Positions 31,908-40,641 of a stretch of 64,000 bases of DNA are shown here, piece by piece. The DNA is taken from the NCBI RefSeq assembly GCF_000025265.1, contig NC_013739.1, positions 62,001-126,000 on the forward strand. Reading direction: 5' to 3'. The number at the start of each line of letters is the position of its first letter. Position 1 is the first letter of the stretch. Source of the stretch: Conexibacter woesei DSM 14684 (GTDB lineage Bacteria > Actinomycetota > Thermoleophilia > Solirubrobacterales > Solirubrobacteraceae). The notes under the pieces were generated by a model. The model did not search any database, was not told the origin of the DNA, and saw nothing but the letters and a program-made list of their open reading frames with translations. A program made the translations under genes and the position numbers.

Positions 31908-32530
31908 GCGGTCGCGCCGCCACGCCCGGCGCCGCCGATCGCGCCGCACGACGCGCGCTCGACCTGCTGCTCGGCGGGATCGGGACGATCGCCGGCGCGC
32001 CGCTCGTCGCGCTCGCCGCGGCGCTGATCCGGCTCGAGTCGCCCGGCCACCCGATCTACAAACAGCGCCGCGTCGGCAGGGACGGCAGAGCGTTCGAGAT
32101 CTACAAGCTGCGGACGATGGTCAGAGGCGCGGAGTTCACCGGCGCGGGGCTCGCGATCCAGGAGGGCGACGACCGCATCACGCGGATGGGCAAGCTGCTG
32201 CGCCGCACGTCGCTCGACGAGCTGCCGAACTTGTGGAACGTCGTCCGCGGCGAGATGTCGATCGTCGGCCCGCGTCCGACCGTGCAGGTGCAGGTCGACC
32301 AGTACACCGAGCGCCAGCTCGGCCGCCTGCAGGTCAAGCCGGGCATCACCGGCTGGGCGCAGATCAACGGCCGCGCGTCGCTGCCGTGGAGCGAGCGGAT
32401 CGAGCTGGACCTCTGGTACGTCGAGCACCAGTCGCTCAAGCTCGACCTGAGGATCCTCTCGCGCACCTGGCGACTCGTCGTCAAGGGCGACGGCCTCTAC
32501 AAGGGAGAGACGGGCGGATGGCGGACATGA
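31904..32530 (+). CDS. Initiating sugar transferase (monotopic phosphoglycosyl transferase, WcaJ/PglC type)
   Basis: 208 residues. One re-entrant N-terminal hydrophobic helix and the catalytic core: GHPIYKQRRVGRDGRAFEIYKLRTM, RRTSLDELPNLWNVVRGEMS, VGPRP and VKPGITGWAQINGR. The D-E pair (LDELPNL) is the catalytic dyad of this family. It moves a sugar-1-phosphate from UDP-sugar to undecaprenyl phosphate, starting glycan assembly. It lacks the large membrane domain of WbaP/WcaJ. The preceding nucleotide-sugar dehydratase, UppP and flippase complete a lipid-linked pathway. Confidence 0.93.
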   Translation: MSGRAATPGAADRAARRALDLLLGGIGTIAGAPLVALAAALIRLESPGHPIYKQRRVGRDGRAFEIYKLRTMVRGAEFTGAGLAIQEGDDRITRMGKLLRRTSLDELPNLWNVVRGEMSIVGPRPTVQVQVDQYTERQLGRLQVKPGITGWAQINGRASLPWSERIELDLWYVEHQSLKLDLRILSRTWRLVVKGDGLYKGETGGWRT

Positions 32531-33522
32531 ACGGCAGAGCGGTACTGCTGACCGGCGTCGGCAAGCGCTACGACATCGTCTCCTGCTTCGCGGCGCACAC
32601 GACCGTGATCGCCGCCGACCCGAGTCCGCTCGCACCGGCCCAGTACGCCGCGACGCACCGGTTCGCGCCGCCGCGGATCGACGACTCCGGCTACGTCCCC
32701 GCGCTCGCGGAGGTGTGCGCGAGATACGACGTCGGCGCCGTGATACCGCTGACCGACCTCGACATCGAGGTGCTCGCGCAGGCGCGCGCCGACGGGATCC
32801 TGCCCGCGTTCGTGCCCGACCCCGAGATCGCCCGCGCGACGTACGACAAGTACGAGGCGCACCTGCTGCTGGAGTCGCACGGGCTGCCGTCGCCGCCGAC
32901 GGTCCTGCCCGGCGAGCAGCCGGAGTCCTACCCGGTGATGGTGAAGCCGCGCCAGGGCTCCGGCGCGCGCTCGATCCATCTCGCGCACGACGCCGAGGAG
33001 GCGGCCTTCTTCGTCAGATACGTGAAGGAGCCGACGATGGTGCAGCGCGCGATGGACGGCCCGGAGTTCTCGATCGACCTGCTGTCCGACCTCGACGGCC
33101 GCTGCCTCAACGCGATCCCGCGCACGATGCTGGAGTCGCGCGGCGGCGAGTCGATCAAGGGCACCGTGATCGCGGACAGAGAGCTGATCGACCTCGGCGT
33201 CAACGTCGTCGAGACGCTCGGCGTGCGCGGACCCTGCACCGTCCAGGCGTTCCGCGACCGGGAGATCGGCCTCGGCATCACGGACGTCAACACGCGCTTC
33301 GGCGGCGCCTTCCCCGGCCCCACGTACGCGACGCTCGCGGCCGGCCGCACCTATCCGGAGCTGATCGCGCGGATGGCGAACGGCGAGCGGATCGCGCCGC
33401 ACGTCGGCGAGTTCGACGCCGGCCGCACCTTCACCCGCTACTACTGGCAGCTCGAGCTGGACGCCGAGATGCAGCCGACCGGCCGCGAGCTGGTCCCCGG
33501 CGGCGCGCCGCCGCCGCGTTGA
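32518..33522 (+). CDS. ATP-grasp enzyme, carbamoyl-phosphate-synthase-like
   Basis: 334 residues. Rossmann-like start (RAVLLTGVGKRYDIVSCFAA), an ATP-grasp core with VMVKPRQGSGARSIHLAHD and VQRAMDGPEFSIDLLSDLDG, and metal-binding ITDVNTRFGGAFP near the end. Such proteins occur in surface glycan clusters and may ligate an amino acid or acid to a sugar; the substrate is unknown. The ATG at 32518 is preferred because AAGGGAGAG ends eight bases before it; a second ATG at 32527 forms an ATGA overlap with the previous gene. Confidence 0.78.
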   Translation: MADMNGRAVLLTGVGKRYDIVSCFAAHTTVIAADPSPLAPAQYAATHRFAPPRIDDSGYVPALAEVCARYDVGAVIPLTDLDIEVLAQARADGILPAFVPDPEIARATYDKYEAHLLLESHGLPSPPTVLPGEQPESYPVMVKPRQGSGARSIHLAHDAEEAAFFVRYVKEPTMVQRAMDGPEFSIDLLSDLDGRCLNAIPRTMLESRGGESIKGTVIADRELIDLGVNVVETLGVRGPCTVQAFRDREIGLGITDVNTRFGGAFPGPTYATLAAGRTYPELIARMANGERIAPHVGEFDAGRTFTRYYWQLELDAEMQPTGRELVPGGAPPPR

Positions 33523-33541
33523 GCGGGCCGGCCGGTCGCGC

Positions 33542-35200
33542 CTATCGCGCTCTTCTCGCCCGCCGCACGCTCGCCGTCCGTACCGGCGCGGCGCCGGCCG
33601 CGTTCGCGGCGTCGGCGGCGGTCGTGACGAGGAAGCGGTGGACGCCTGGCGCGGCGAGCACAAGCGTCGTCTCGTAGCTGCCGGCGTCGGTCGCGAGCGA
33701 CAGCCGGCGGACACGTCTCCAGGCGCCGCGTCTCGTCTGGCGCTCGACGACGACCGTCACACGTTCCTTCGCCGGCGTGCTCGCGCCGCGCAGCGTCACC
33801 GTTCTGCCGGGTCGCAGCAGCTGCGGCGAGACCCGCGCGGTCACACCCGCCGCGACCTCGACCCGCACGCCGGGCGATGCGACGCCGCGCGCGTCGGAGA
33901 CGACGCGGTAGGTGCCGTTGACGGTGACCGGGAGCGAGGCCGACCAGACGCCGTCGACCCGCGTGCGCAGCTCGTCGAGGTCGGACCAGTCCTCGCCCGT
34001 GCGCTGCTGCAACGTCAACGGCGCGCCGACGGGCCGCTGTCCGCCCGCGAGCGCGAGCCGGCCGGTCAACGCCGCGGGTCCGCCCTGGCTGAGCACGCCG
34101 CCGACGGGCGAGTTCGTCAGCAGGTCGGCCGCGATCTCATGCTGGTTGGCCGTCTGTCCGCGCAGGCGCGGCAGCAGCGCGTAGAACGCGCCGCCGGGGC
34201 AGTCGGTGTGGTCGGCGTCGCGGTGGCCGGCGATTCGCTGGAAGGCCACACGCGTGCCGCTGCTCCAGCGGTTCTCGGCGCCGCCCGGCGAGATCTCGCC
34301 GATCGTGCCCTGCGCCGGCACGCCGGCGAGCTGCAGCTTCCACGCGAGCACCTGCGTGAGCGCGTCCTGTGCGGCCTGCGGCGGGCGCGAGCCGGTGAAG
34401 CTGCCGATCACCGCGACGCCGGTCGAGAGGCTGTTCCAGCCGCCGGCGTGGGCGCCGATCACGGGCTGCTCGACGCCGCCGACGCGGCCCTCGTAGACGG
34501 TCCCGAAGCGGTCGACGAGCAGGTTGTAGCCGATGTCGAGCCAGCCGTTGCCGTTGCGGTGGAAGCGACAGATTCCGAGCACGACCTCCGGCGCCTGCGC
34601 ACGGCTGTAGCTCGTCAGCGACTCGGTGTGGTGGACGACGGAGAAGTCGACGCGGCCGTAGCGCGGCGGGGTCCGCGGCGCGCACGAGCCGGTCGGGTCC
34701 CATTGCGAGCGCGGCACGATCGCCGGTGCGTCGACTGACGCCTTCGCCGGCCGTGGCGGCGCCGTCGCACCGCTCCGTTCGACCGCGACGAAGTGGGCGC
34801 GCAGGCCCGCCGGCAGCGCCGTGTCGTGCGCTCCGCGCAGCTGGTAGCGCTGCGCCCGCCCGGTCCACAGCGGTCCGGTCACCGTCTCGCCGCGCCGCGA
34901 CCCGGCGGCGACGTCCTCCGCGTGCGGCAGCTCCTGCCAGCGGCTCCAGCGCCCGTCGGCGCGCTGCACGCGCGCTTCGACGTGCGCCTCGCCGCCGCGC
35001 CAGCGCAGCCCGAGCAGGTCGAACGGCCGCGGCGCGGCGATCGCCGGCGTGGCGGTGGGCCCGTCGCCCGACGCGGCGAAGGCGGCGGTGGGCGGCAGCG
35101 GCTGTTCGAAGTCGACCGCGCCGCCGGAGGCGACGGAGGCGACGGCTGGGGCGCTCGCCGCGAGCGCGAACAGCGCGGCGAGCAGGACGGATCGGAGCAT
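33542..35200 (-). CDS. Secreted PGRP/amidase_2 N-acetylmuramoyl-L-alanine amidase with C-terminal Ig-like region
   Basis: About 552 residues from the ATG at 35200, with a signal peptide (LRSVLLAALFALAASAPAVA). A beta-rich region with WRGGEAHVEARVQ precedes the PGRP domain (about 165-350): IVPRSQWDP, VVHHTES, HRNGNGWLDIGYNLLVDRFG, IGAHAGGWN and AGHRDADHTDCPG, which supply the two zinc histidines and the cysteine of active amidases. The remaining 190 residues look like Ig/bacterial adhesive beta modules. It should cut the stem-peptide amide bond outside the cell. A GTG nine bases upstream is an alternative start. Confidence 0.88.
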   Translation of the reverse strand: MLRSVLLAALFALAASAPAVASVASGGAVDFEQPLPPTAAFAASGDGPTATPAIAAPRPFDLLGLRWRGGEAHVEARVQRADGRWSRWQELPHAEDVAAGSRRGETVTGPLWTGRAQRYQLRGAHDTALPAGLRAHFVAVERSGATAPPRPAKASVDAPAIVPRSQWDPTGSCAPRTPPRYGRVDFSVVHHTESLTSYSRAQAPEVVLGICRFHRNGNGWLDIGYNLLVDRFGTVYEGRVGGVEQPVIGAHAGGWNSLSTGVAVIGSFTGSRPPQAAQDALTQVLAWKLQLAGVPAQGTIGEISPGGAENRWSSGTRVAFQRIAGHRDADHTDCPGGAFYALLPRLRGQTANQHEIAADLLTNSPVGGVLSQGGPAALTGRLALAGGQRPVGAPLTLQQRTGEDWSDLDELRTRVDGVWSASLPVTVNGTYRVVSDARGVASPGVRVEVAAGVTARVSPQLLRPGRTVTLRGASTPAKERVTVVVERQTRRGAWRRVRRLSLATDAGSYETTLVLAAPGVHRFLVTTAADAANAAGAAPVRTASVRRARRAR

Positions 35201-35285
35201 GTGAACCACAACACGGTCCCATCCGCCCCGTTGCGGACGCGCACGATCTCGTGCAGCGACGCGGCGGCTCGCCGCTCGCCGCCGC

Positions 35286-36143
35286 TCAGGCGGTCGCGCG
35301 CGGCCGTGCGCGAGACCGCGGCGCCCGCCGTCTCGCCGCTCTGCGCGGCCGCCAGCACTCGTCGAGGAAGTCGCCGATCTCGCCCGTCAGCCGCTCGGGG
35401 TGCGTGCGCAGCTCGAGGATCGAGTCGGCGTTCAGCAGCCGCCCGTGCTCCAGCTCCTGCACGAGCATGTCTGCGTCGGAGAACGGGTGGATCGGATCGC
35501 GCCGGTGGCCGATCACCAGCGACGGCGTCTTGAACGTCCGCCGCACGTCGCGGTGCGGGGCGATGCGACCGAAGAACAGTCCCTGCAGCACGGCAGCGCT
35601 CGGGCCCGGGTCCTGCGAGACCCAATCGAGCAGGATCTCCGGGATGAACGGAAGGGGGCTGCGCGGCACCCGCTTGGCGACGTGCTGGACGAGCTTCATC
35701 GCCGGCTCGCCGAACGTCAGCGACACGAGCAGCGGGGTGAAGCCGATCGCGCAGCCGAGCAGCGCGTTGTCGAGCACGGGCATCTCCAGCACCATCCCGC
35801 GCAGCCGCTCGGGCGCGGCGGCGGCGACCTCCAGCGTCACGTTGGCGCCGAGCGACGCTCCGCCGACGACCGCCTGCTCGAGCTCCAGGTGGTCGAGCAG
35901 GCCGATCACCTGGCCGCCGAACGACGACATCGAGTAGCGCCACATGTCGCGCGGACGGTCCGATCTGCCGTGGCCGAGCGGGTCCATCGTGATCACGCGG
36001 TTGCCGCGTGCCGCGAGCGCCTCCGCCAGCGGCTCCTGCATCCGCTGCGAGAACAGCAGCCCCGGCAGCAGGACGACGGCGCGCGGCCCCGCGCCGTGCT
36101 CGGCGTAGGCGATTCGCTGGCCGTCGTGCTCGAAGAACGCCAT
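35286..36143 (-). CDS. Alpha/beta hydrolase
   Basis: 285 residues. Oxyanion region VVLLPGLLFSQRM, MDPLGHGRSDRP, nucleophile elbow GASLGAN (serine), acid loop near VIGHRRDPIHPFSDA, and a candidate histidine in LRTHPERL. Probably an esterase, lipase-like or C-C hydrolase; substrate unknown. The C-terminal Arg/Ala-rich tail is uninformative. Downstream on the minus strand from the methyltransferase with a 12-base gap, so likely one operon. Confidence 0.85.
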   Translation of the reverse strand: MAFFEHDGQRIAYAEHGAGPRAVVLLPGLLFSQRMQEPLAEALAARGNRVITMDPLGHGRSDRPRDMWRYSMSSFGGQVIGLLDHLELEQAVVGGASLGANVTLEVAAAAPERLRGMVLEMPVLDNALLGCAIGFTPLLVSLTFGEPAMKLVQHVAKRVPRSPLPFIPEILLDWVSQDPGPSAAVLQGLFFGRIAPHRDVRRTFKTPSLVIGHRRDPIHPFSDADMLVQELEHGRLLNADSILELRTHPERLTGEIGDFLDECWRPRRAARRRAPRSRARPRATA

Positions 36144-36155
36144 CGTTCCCCGAGG

Positions 36156-36974
36156 CTACCCCGCCGCCGGTGCTTTCGTCCCGGCCGCGACGAAGCCGAG
36201 CAGCGCGGCGAAGAAGCCGCCGGCGGCGTGGGCGCGGTCGAGCTCGTCCCACCACGCGATCAGCTCCTCGGGTGTGAACAGCCCGGCGGCGAGCGCCTCG
36301 TCGAGGTGGCTGGAGACGAGCCAGCCGAAGAAGTCGTAGGGGATCGCGACGCCGTGCGGGACGGTCGAGACCGACGTGAAGCCGGCTTCGTTCAGCAGCC
36401 GCGGCAGCGCCCGCCCGACGGAGCCGTTGCGGATCGCGTCGGCGTAGCTGCGGACGATCCGGCGCGTCAGCTCGCGGTCGGCCCCCTCGATCACGAGCGC
36501 GTCCCAGTCGAAGTCGAAGACGACGATCCGGCCGCCGTCGCGCAGCACGCGCGCGCTCTCGCGCAGCACGGTCGCGGGCTCGCCGTCGACGTGCATCAGC
36601 AGCCGCTCGATCCGCACGCGGTCGAACGTCGCGTCCGGCAGGTCGAGCGCGAGCGCGTCGCCGACCTGGAACTCGACCGGCAGGTTGCGGCCGTGTGAGC
36701 GCCGCGCCGCCTCCTCGACCATCGACGGCGCCTCGTCGATCCCGAGCACCCGCCCGGCGCTGCCGACGCGCCGGCCGAACGCGCGCACGTCGTCGCCGGC
36801 GCCGCAGCCCAGCTCCAGCACGTGCATTCCCCGCCGCAGCGCCAGCAGCTCGAGCATCACCGGCTTCAGTGCGCGGATTCCGCGCAGCGCGTTGCCGGCG
36901 TCGAGGAAGCGGATCGCGAAGCCGGGGTCCGGGGCGGGCGCCTCGCGCAGATCGGTCTCGCCGGTCACGCTCAC
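36156..36974 (-). CDS. SAM-dependent methyltransferase (class I, UbiE-like)
   Basis: 272 residues. Motif I VLELGCGAGDDVRAFG, LGIDEAPSMVEEA, FQVGDALALDLPDATFDRV and VLRDGGRIVVFDFDWD. The GTG at 36974 overlaps the preceding stop (GTGA), so translation is coupled to the dehalogenase-like gene. A small-molecule methyltransferase; the substrate is not predictable. Confidence 0.87.
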   Translation of the reverse strand: MSVTGETDLREAPAPDPGFAIRFLDAGNALRGIRALKPVMLELLALRRGMHVLELGCGAGDDVRAFGRRVGSAGRVLGIDEAPSMVEEAARRSHGRNLPVEFQVGDALALDLPDATFDRVRIERLLMHVDGEPATVLRESARVLRDGGRIVVFDFDWDALVIEGADRELTRRIVRSYADAIRNGSVGRALPRLLNEAGFTSVSTVPHGVAIPYDFFGWLVSSHLDEALAAGLFTPEELIAWWDELDRAHAAGGFFAALLGFVAAGTKAPAAG

Positions 36975-37864
36975 GTGCTGCCCAGCCACTCGACGATCAG
37001 CCGCCCGACGAGCGGGCCCTGGTCCTCCTGCAGGAAGTGGCTTGCGTCCGGCACGACGTGGGCGACCTCCGCGCCGATCGCCTGCGCGAACCGCTCGCCG
37101 GTTCTGAGCGGGATGATCGGATCGTGCTCTGCCCACAGCACGAGCGTCGGGCGTGTGTCGGCGGCGAGCGCGTCGAGCGTCCGCTGGCCGGTCGCCGCGC
37201 CGGCCTCATCGGGCGTGCGCGGGATCAGCAGCGGGAAGGCGCGTGCACCGGCCTTCGAGGCGGCGTCGGGGAACGGCGCGTCGTACGCCGCGACGACGGC
37301 GTCTCCGGGGTCGCGGTGGCAGCCGCCTCTGACGAGCATCCCGATCGGCAGGTCCTCGGTCGCCTCGACGAAGCCGCGGAACGCCTCCCACGCCGGTGTC
37401 ATCCGCTGGCGGCCGGTGAACAGCCCGGTGTCGGTCACGACGATCCGCGCGATCCGTTCCGGCTGCTCGACGGCGAGCCGCAGCCCGATCGGCCCGCCCC
37501 AGTCGTGCACGACGACCGTCACGTCGCGCAGGTCGAGCCGTTCGAGCAGCTCCGCCGCGATCGAGGTGTGGCGGTCGTAGCTGTACCACTCCAGTTCCGT
37601 CGGCTTGTCCGAGCGACCGAAGCCGGCGTGGTCGGGGACGATCGCGCGGTAACCGGCGTCGCGCAGCGGCGCGACCGCGTGACGCCACAGGAACGACCAG
37701 GTCGGCTCGCCGTGCATCAGCAGCACCGGCGGCCCGTCGCCCTCGTCGAGGTGCGCGAGCCGGAGGCCGTCCAGCTCGCGGTAGTGGGCTTCGAACGGAA
37801 AGTCCGGCAGCCCGGCGAACCGGTCCTCCGGCGTCCGCACGACGGTACGAGCTCCCAGACTCAC
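36971..37864 (-). CDS. Haloalkane dehalogenase-like alpha/beta hydrolase (DhlA subfamily)
   Basis: 297 residues. [11 protein letters not shown] (51-61) matches the DhlA-type oxyanion/halide segment; nucleophile Asp121 with Trp122 (VVHDWGG), acid Asp248 (AEHDPI) and base His276 (DASHFLQED). An Asp nucleophile plus the Glu-Pro-Thr-Trp motif fits hydrolytic dehalogenation of haloalkanes, with Trp122 as one halide-stabilising residue. Enzymes with this motif set can also be epoxide or other hydrolases, so the activity needs an assay. First gene of a three-gene minus-strand operon. Confidence 0.82.
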   Translation of the reverse strand: MSLGARTVVRTPEDRFAGLPDFPFEAHYRELDGLRLAHLDEGDGPPVLLMHGEPTWSFLWRHAVAPLRDAGYRAIVPDHAGFGRSDKPTELEWYSYDRHTSIAAELLERLDLRDVTVVVHDWGGPIGLRLAVEQPERIARIVVTDTGLFTGRQRMTPAWEAFRGFVEATEDLPIGMLVRGGCHRDPGDAVVAAYDAPFPDAASKAGARAFPLLIPRTPDEAGAATGQRTLDALAADTRPTLVLWAEHDPIIPLRTGERFAQAIGAEVAHVVPDASHFLQEDQGPLVGRLIVEWLGST

Positions 37865-38049
37865 GACTCTCTCAGCGTCCCCAGTTCGCCTGCCGAACCA
37901 AGCAGGCTAGCCGCCGCGCGGCCGCCCGCGCGCCGGTCGCGCCTGCGCACGGTTTCGAAATCGCCCTGCGCGGGGCAGCCCGCGTGGATAACCTGCGCGA
38001 TCGGGCGCTCCATGTCACGGCGCTCGTTCCCGTCCGCCGCGAACCACGG

Positions 38050-40044
38050 ATGCCAATGGCCACCACCGCACAGTCCACCGAGCAACTCGCCGTCGACACC
38101 ATCCGCACGCTCGCGATGGATGCCGTGCAGAACACCGGCAACGGCCACCCCGGCATGCCGATGGGCATGGCGCCGGTCGGCTACCTCCTCTTCTCCGAGG
38201 TGATGCGGCACAACCCGACCGACCCGCACTGGCCCGACCGCGACCGCTTCGTGCTGTCGGCCGGCCACGGCTCGATGCTGCTCTACGCCTGTCTGCACCT
38301 GTCGGGCTACGACGTGACGATGGACGACATCAAGCACTTCCGCCAGTGGGGCTCGCGCACGCCGGGTCACCCGGAGGTGCACCACACGCCGGGCGTCGAG
38401 ACGACGACCGGCCCGCTCGGCCAGGGCTTCGCGAACGCGGTCGGCATGGCGATAGCGGAGCGCTTCCTGCGCGAGCACTTCGGCGCCGAGGTCCAGGACC
38501 ACCGCATCTACGGCATCTGCTCCGACGGCGACCTGATGGAGGGCGTCAGCGCCGAGGCCGCCTCGCTCGCCGGTCACCTCGGGCTCGGGCACCTGATCTT
38601 CCTCTACGACCACAACCACATCTCGATCGACGGCCACACGTCGCTGACGTTCGACACCGAGGACGTCAACGAGCGCTTCGACGCGTACGGCTGGCACACG
38701 CAGGACGTCGACGACGTCACCGACCTCGACGCGCTGCGCGCCGCGATCGCCGCCGCCCAGCAGGAGACGGGGCGCCCGTCGCTGATCCGCGTCAGATCGA
38801 AGATCGGCTACCCGGCGCCGAACAAGCAGGACACCCCTGGCGCCCACGGCGCGGCGCTCGGCGAGGACGAGGTGCGCGCGACGAAGGAGGTCATGGGCTG
38901 GGATCCCGACCAGCACTTCGTCGTGCCGGACGGCGTCTACGACCTCTTCAGCGCGGTCGAGGACGGGAAGAGACACCAGGCCGCCTGGGAGGAGCGCTAC
39001 CAGAGCTGGCGCGCCGCCGACGGCGAGCGCGCGACGCGCTGGGACCTCGCGTGGGCCGGCAAGCCGCTGCCCGGTCTCGACGCGGCGCTGCCGCAGTTCG
39101 ACCCTGCCGACAAGCCGTCGCTGGCGACGCGCTCTGCCGGCGGCACGACGCTGCAGACGATCGCGCGGTTCCTGCCGACGATGGTGGGCGGCTCGGCCGA
39201 CCTCAACGAGAGCGTCAAGACCGGCATAGCGGCCGACGGCCCCTACTCGCGCGAGCAGGCGACGCGCAACGTCTACTGGGGCATCCGCGAGCACGCGATG
39301 GGCGCCGCGGTCAACGGCCTGGCGCTGCACGGCGGCATCGTCAAGCCGTACGGCGGGACGTTCCTCCAGTTCGCCGACTACATGCGCCCGGCGCTGCGGC
39401 TGTCCGCGCTGATGCACCTGCCGGTCGTGTGGGTCTACACGCACGACTCTGTCGCGCTCGGCGAGGACGGCCCGACGCACCAGCCGGTCGAGCACCTCGC
39501 CGCGCTGCGCGCGATCCCGGGCCTGACGCTGATCCGTCCCAGCGACGCGAACGAGACGGCCGAGGCGTGGCGCGTCGCGGTCGAGGACGTCGACGGCCCG
39601 GTCGTGCTGGTCCTCACGCGCCAGAACGTGCCGACGCTGGAGCGCCCGCCGTACGCCCCGGCGAAGGGGATCGACAAGGGCGCCTACGTGCTGGCCGACG
39701 CCGACGACGCCGTCGCGACGATCGTCGGGACCGGCTCCGAGGTCTCCGTCGCACTCGGCGCGCGCGACCTGCTCGCCGCCGAGGGCGTCGCCGCCCGCGT
39801 CGTCGCGATGCCGAGCTGGGAGCTGTTCGAGGCGCAGGACCAGGCATACCGCGACGAGGTCCTGCCGCCCGGCCAGCCGAAGGTCGCGGTCGAGGCGGGG
39901 ATTGCGATGGGCTGGGAGCGCTGGGTCGACGCGACCGTCTCGATCGAGAGATTCGGCGCGTCGGCGGCCGGCGAGAAGATCCTCGAGGAGTACGGCATCA
40001 CCGCGGCCGCGGTGGCTGAGCGGGTGCGCTCGCTGCTGACGTAG
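38050..40044 (+). CDS. tkt: Transketolase
   Basis: 664 residues from the ATG at 38050. Thiamine diphosphate enzyme of the pentose phosphate pathway, transferring two-carbon ketol units. Motifs in order: [51 protein letters not shown] ... [14 protein letters not shown] (ThDP site), [24 protein letters not shown] and [19 protein letters not shown]. Complete family length. A second ATG at 38056 and an upstream GTG at 37984 are possible starts; no clear ribosome site distinguishes them. Confidence 0.96.
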   Translation: MPMATTAQSTEQLAVDTIRTLAMDAVQNTGNGHPGMPMGMAPVGYLLFSEVMRHNPTDPHWPDRDRFVLSAGHGSMLLYACLHLSGYDVTMDDIKHFRQWGSRTPGHPEVHHTPGVETTTGPLGQGFANAVGMAIAERFLREHFGAEVQDHRIYGICSDGDLMEGVSAEAASLAGHLGLGHLIFLYDHNHISIDGHTSLTFDTEDVNERFDAYGWHTQDVDDVTDLDALRAAIAAAQQETGRPSLIRVRSKIGYPAPNKQDTPGAHGAALGEDEVRATKEVMGWDPDQHFVVPDGVYDLFSAVEDGKRHQAAWEERYQSWRAADGERATRWDLAWAGKPLPGLDAALPQFDPADKPSLATRSAGGTTLQTIARFLPTMVGGSADLNESVKTGIAADGPYSREQATRNVYWGIREHAMGAAVNGLALHGGIVKPYGGTFLQFADYMRPALRLSALMHLPVVWVYTHDSVALGEDGPTHQPVEHLAALRAIPGLTLIRPSDANETAEAWRVAVEDVDGPVVLVLTRQNVPTLERPPYAPAKGIDKGAYVLADADDAVATIVGTGSEVSVALGARDLLAAEGVAARVVAMPSWELFEAQDQAYRDEVLPPGQPKVAVEAGIAMGWERWVDATVSIERFGASAAGEKILEEYGITAAAVAERVRSLLT

Positions 40045-40053
40045 CCGTCCACG

Positions 40054-40090
40054 GGCGGCCGGGCGATACGGCCCGGCCGCCTGTTTGCTT
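40054..40090 (+). terminator. Intrinsic terminator of the transketolase gene
   Basis: GGCGGCCGGGC, loop GATACG, GCCCGGCCGCC (11 pairs), then TGTTTGCTT. Ten bases after the stop. The T-rich tail overlaps the -35 box of the next promoter. Confidence 0.85.
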
Positions 40091-40118
40091 GACAGCGCGC
40101 TTCGCGTCGGACCACAAT
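40089..40118 (+). promoter_or_regulatory. Housekeeping-type promoter of the SLATT-TIR gene pair
   Basis: A perfect -35 TTGACA at 40089-40094, 18 bases, then CACAAT at 40113-40118. A ribosome site GGGGAGGCGGAG precedes the GTG at 40150. The pair is therefore transcribed on its own, isolated from transketolase by the terminator. Confidence 0.6.
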
Positions 40119-40149
40119 CTGGCTTCTTGAGCATCGGGGAGGCGGAGCC

Positions 40150-40641
40150 GTGAGCGAGGCGACAGTGGTCGGATCGGCGCCGGATCTGGTGCCGGGCAGC
40201 GTCAGCTTGCGCGGCGACGCCGCGGCATGGGACCGGCTCGAACAGCAGGTCGCGTGGTACGACGCGCGCAGCCGGCACAGTCAGCGCTGGTTCAAGCTGT
40301 TGAAGGTCTGCCAGATCGTGATCGCCGCGGCGATCCCCGTCGTGGCGGGCGCGGGCGGCGACGGCTGGAGATGGCCGGTCGCGATCGGCGGCGCGACGAT
40401 CGTCGTGCTGGAGGGGCTCCAGCAGCTGTTCCAGTACCAGCAGAACTGGTCCACCTACCGCTCGACGTGCGAGCGGCTCAAGCACGAGAAGTTCCTCTAC
40501 GCGGCCGGTGCCGGACCCTACGCGGGCGCGTCGCGGCCGGGTGCGATGCTGGCCGAGCGGGTCGAAGGGCTCGTCTCTCAGGAGCACGCCGCGTGGGCGT
40601 CGGTCCAGCGCCATCGGCAGGACGAGGAGAGAACGGCGTGA
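40150..40641 (+). CDS. DUF4231 (SLATT-superfamily) two-helix membrane protein
   Basis: 163 residues. Two membrane helices (about 50-68 and 74-93) with the DUF4231 pattern: VAWYDARSRHSQRWFKLLKV, an IPVVAG turn, VVLEGLQQLFQYQQNW, then STYRSTCERLKHEKFLYAAG and AGPYAG. SLATT domains are predicted pore-forming effectors or membrane anchors in nucleotide-linked and other bacterial conflict systems (established for the superfamily by genome-context work). The GTG of the following TIR gene overlaps its stop, so the two are probably made in fixed ratio and may form a complex. Confidence 0.85.
   Translation: MSEATVVGSAPDLVPGSVSLRGDAAAWDRLEQQVAWYDARSRHSQRWFKLLKVCQIVIAAAIPVVAGAGGDGWRWPVAIGGATIVVLEGLQQLFQYQQNWSTYRSTCERLKHEKFLYAAGAGPYAGASRPGAMLAERVEGLVSQEHAAWASVQRHRQDEERTA

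Noticed and set aside
18544-33522. Complete Wzy-dependent capsule locus
   Set aside because: Initiating transferase, flippase and transferases are present, but I could not identify a Wzy polymerase, Wzz or ligase, so the pathway type is left open.
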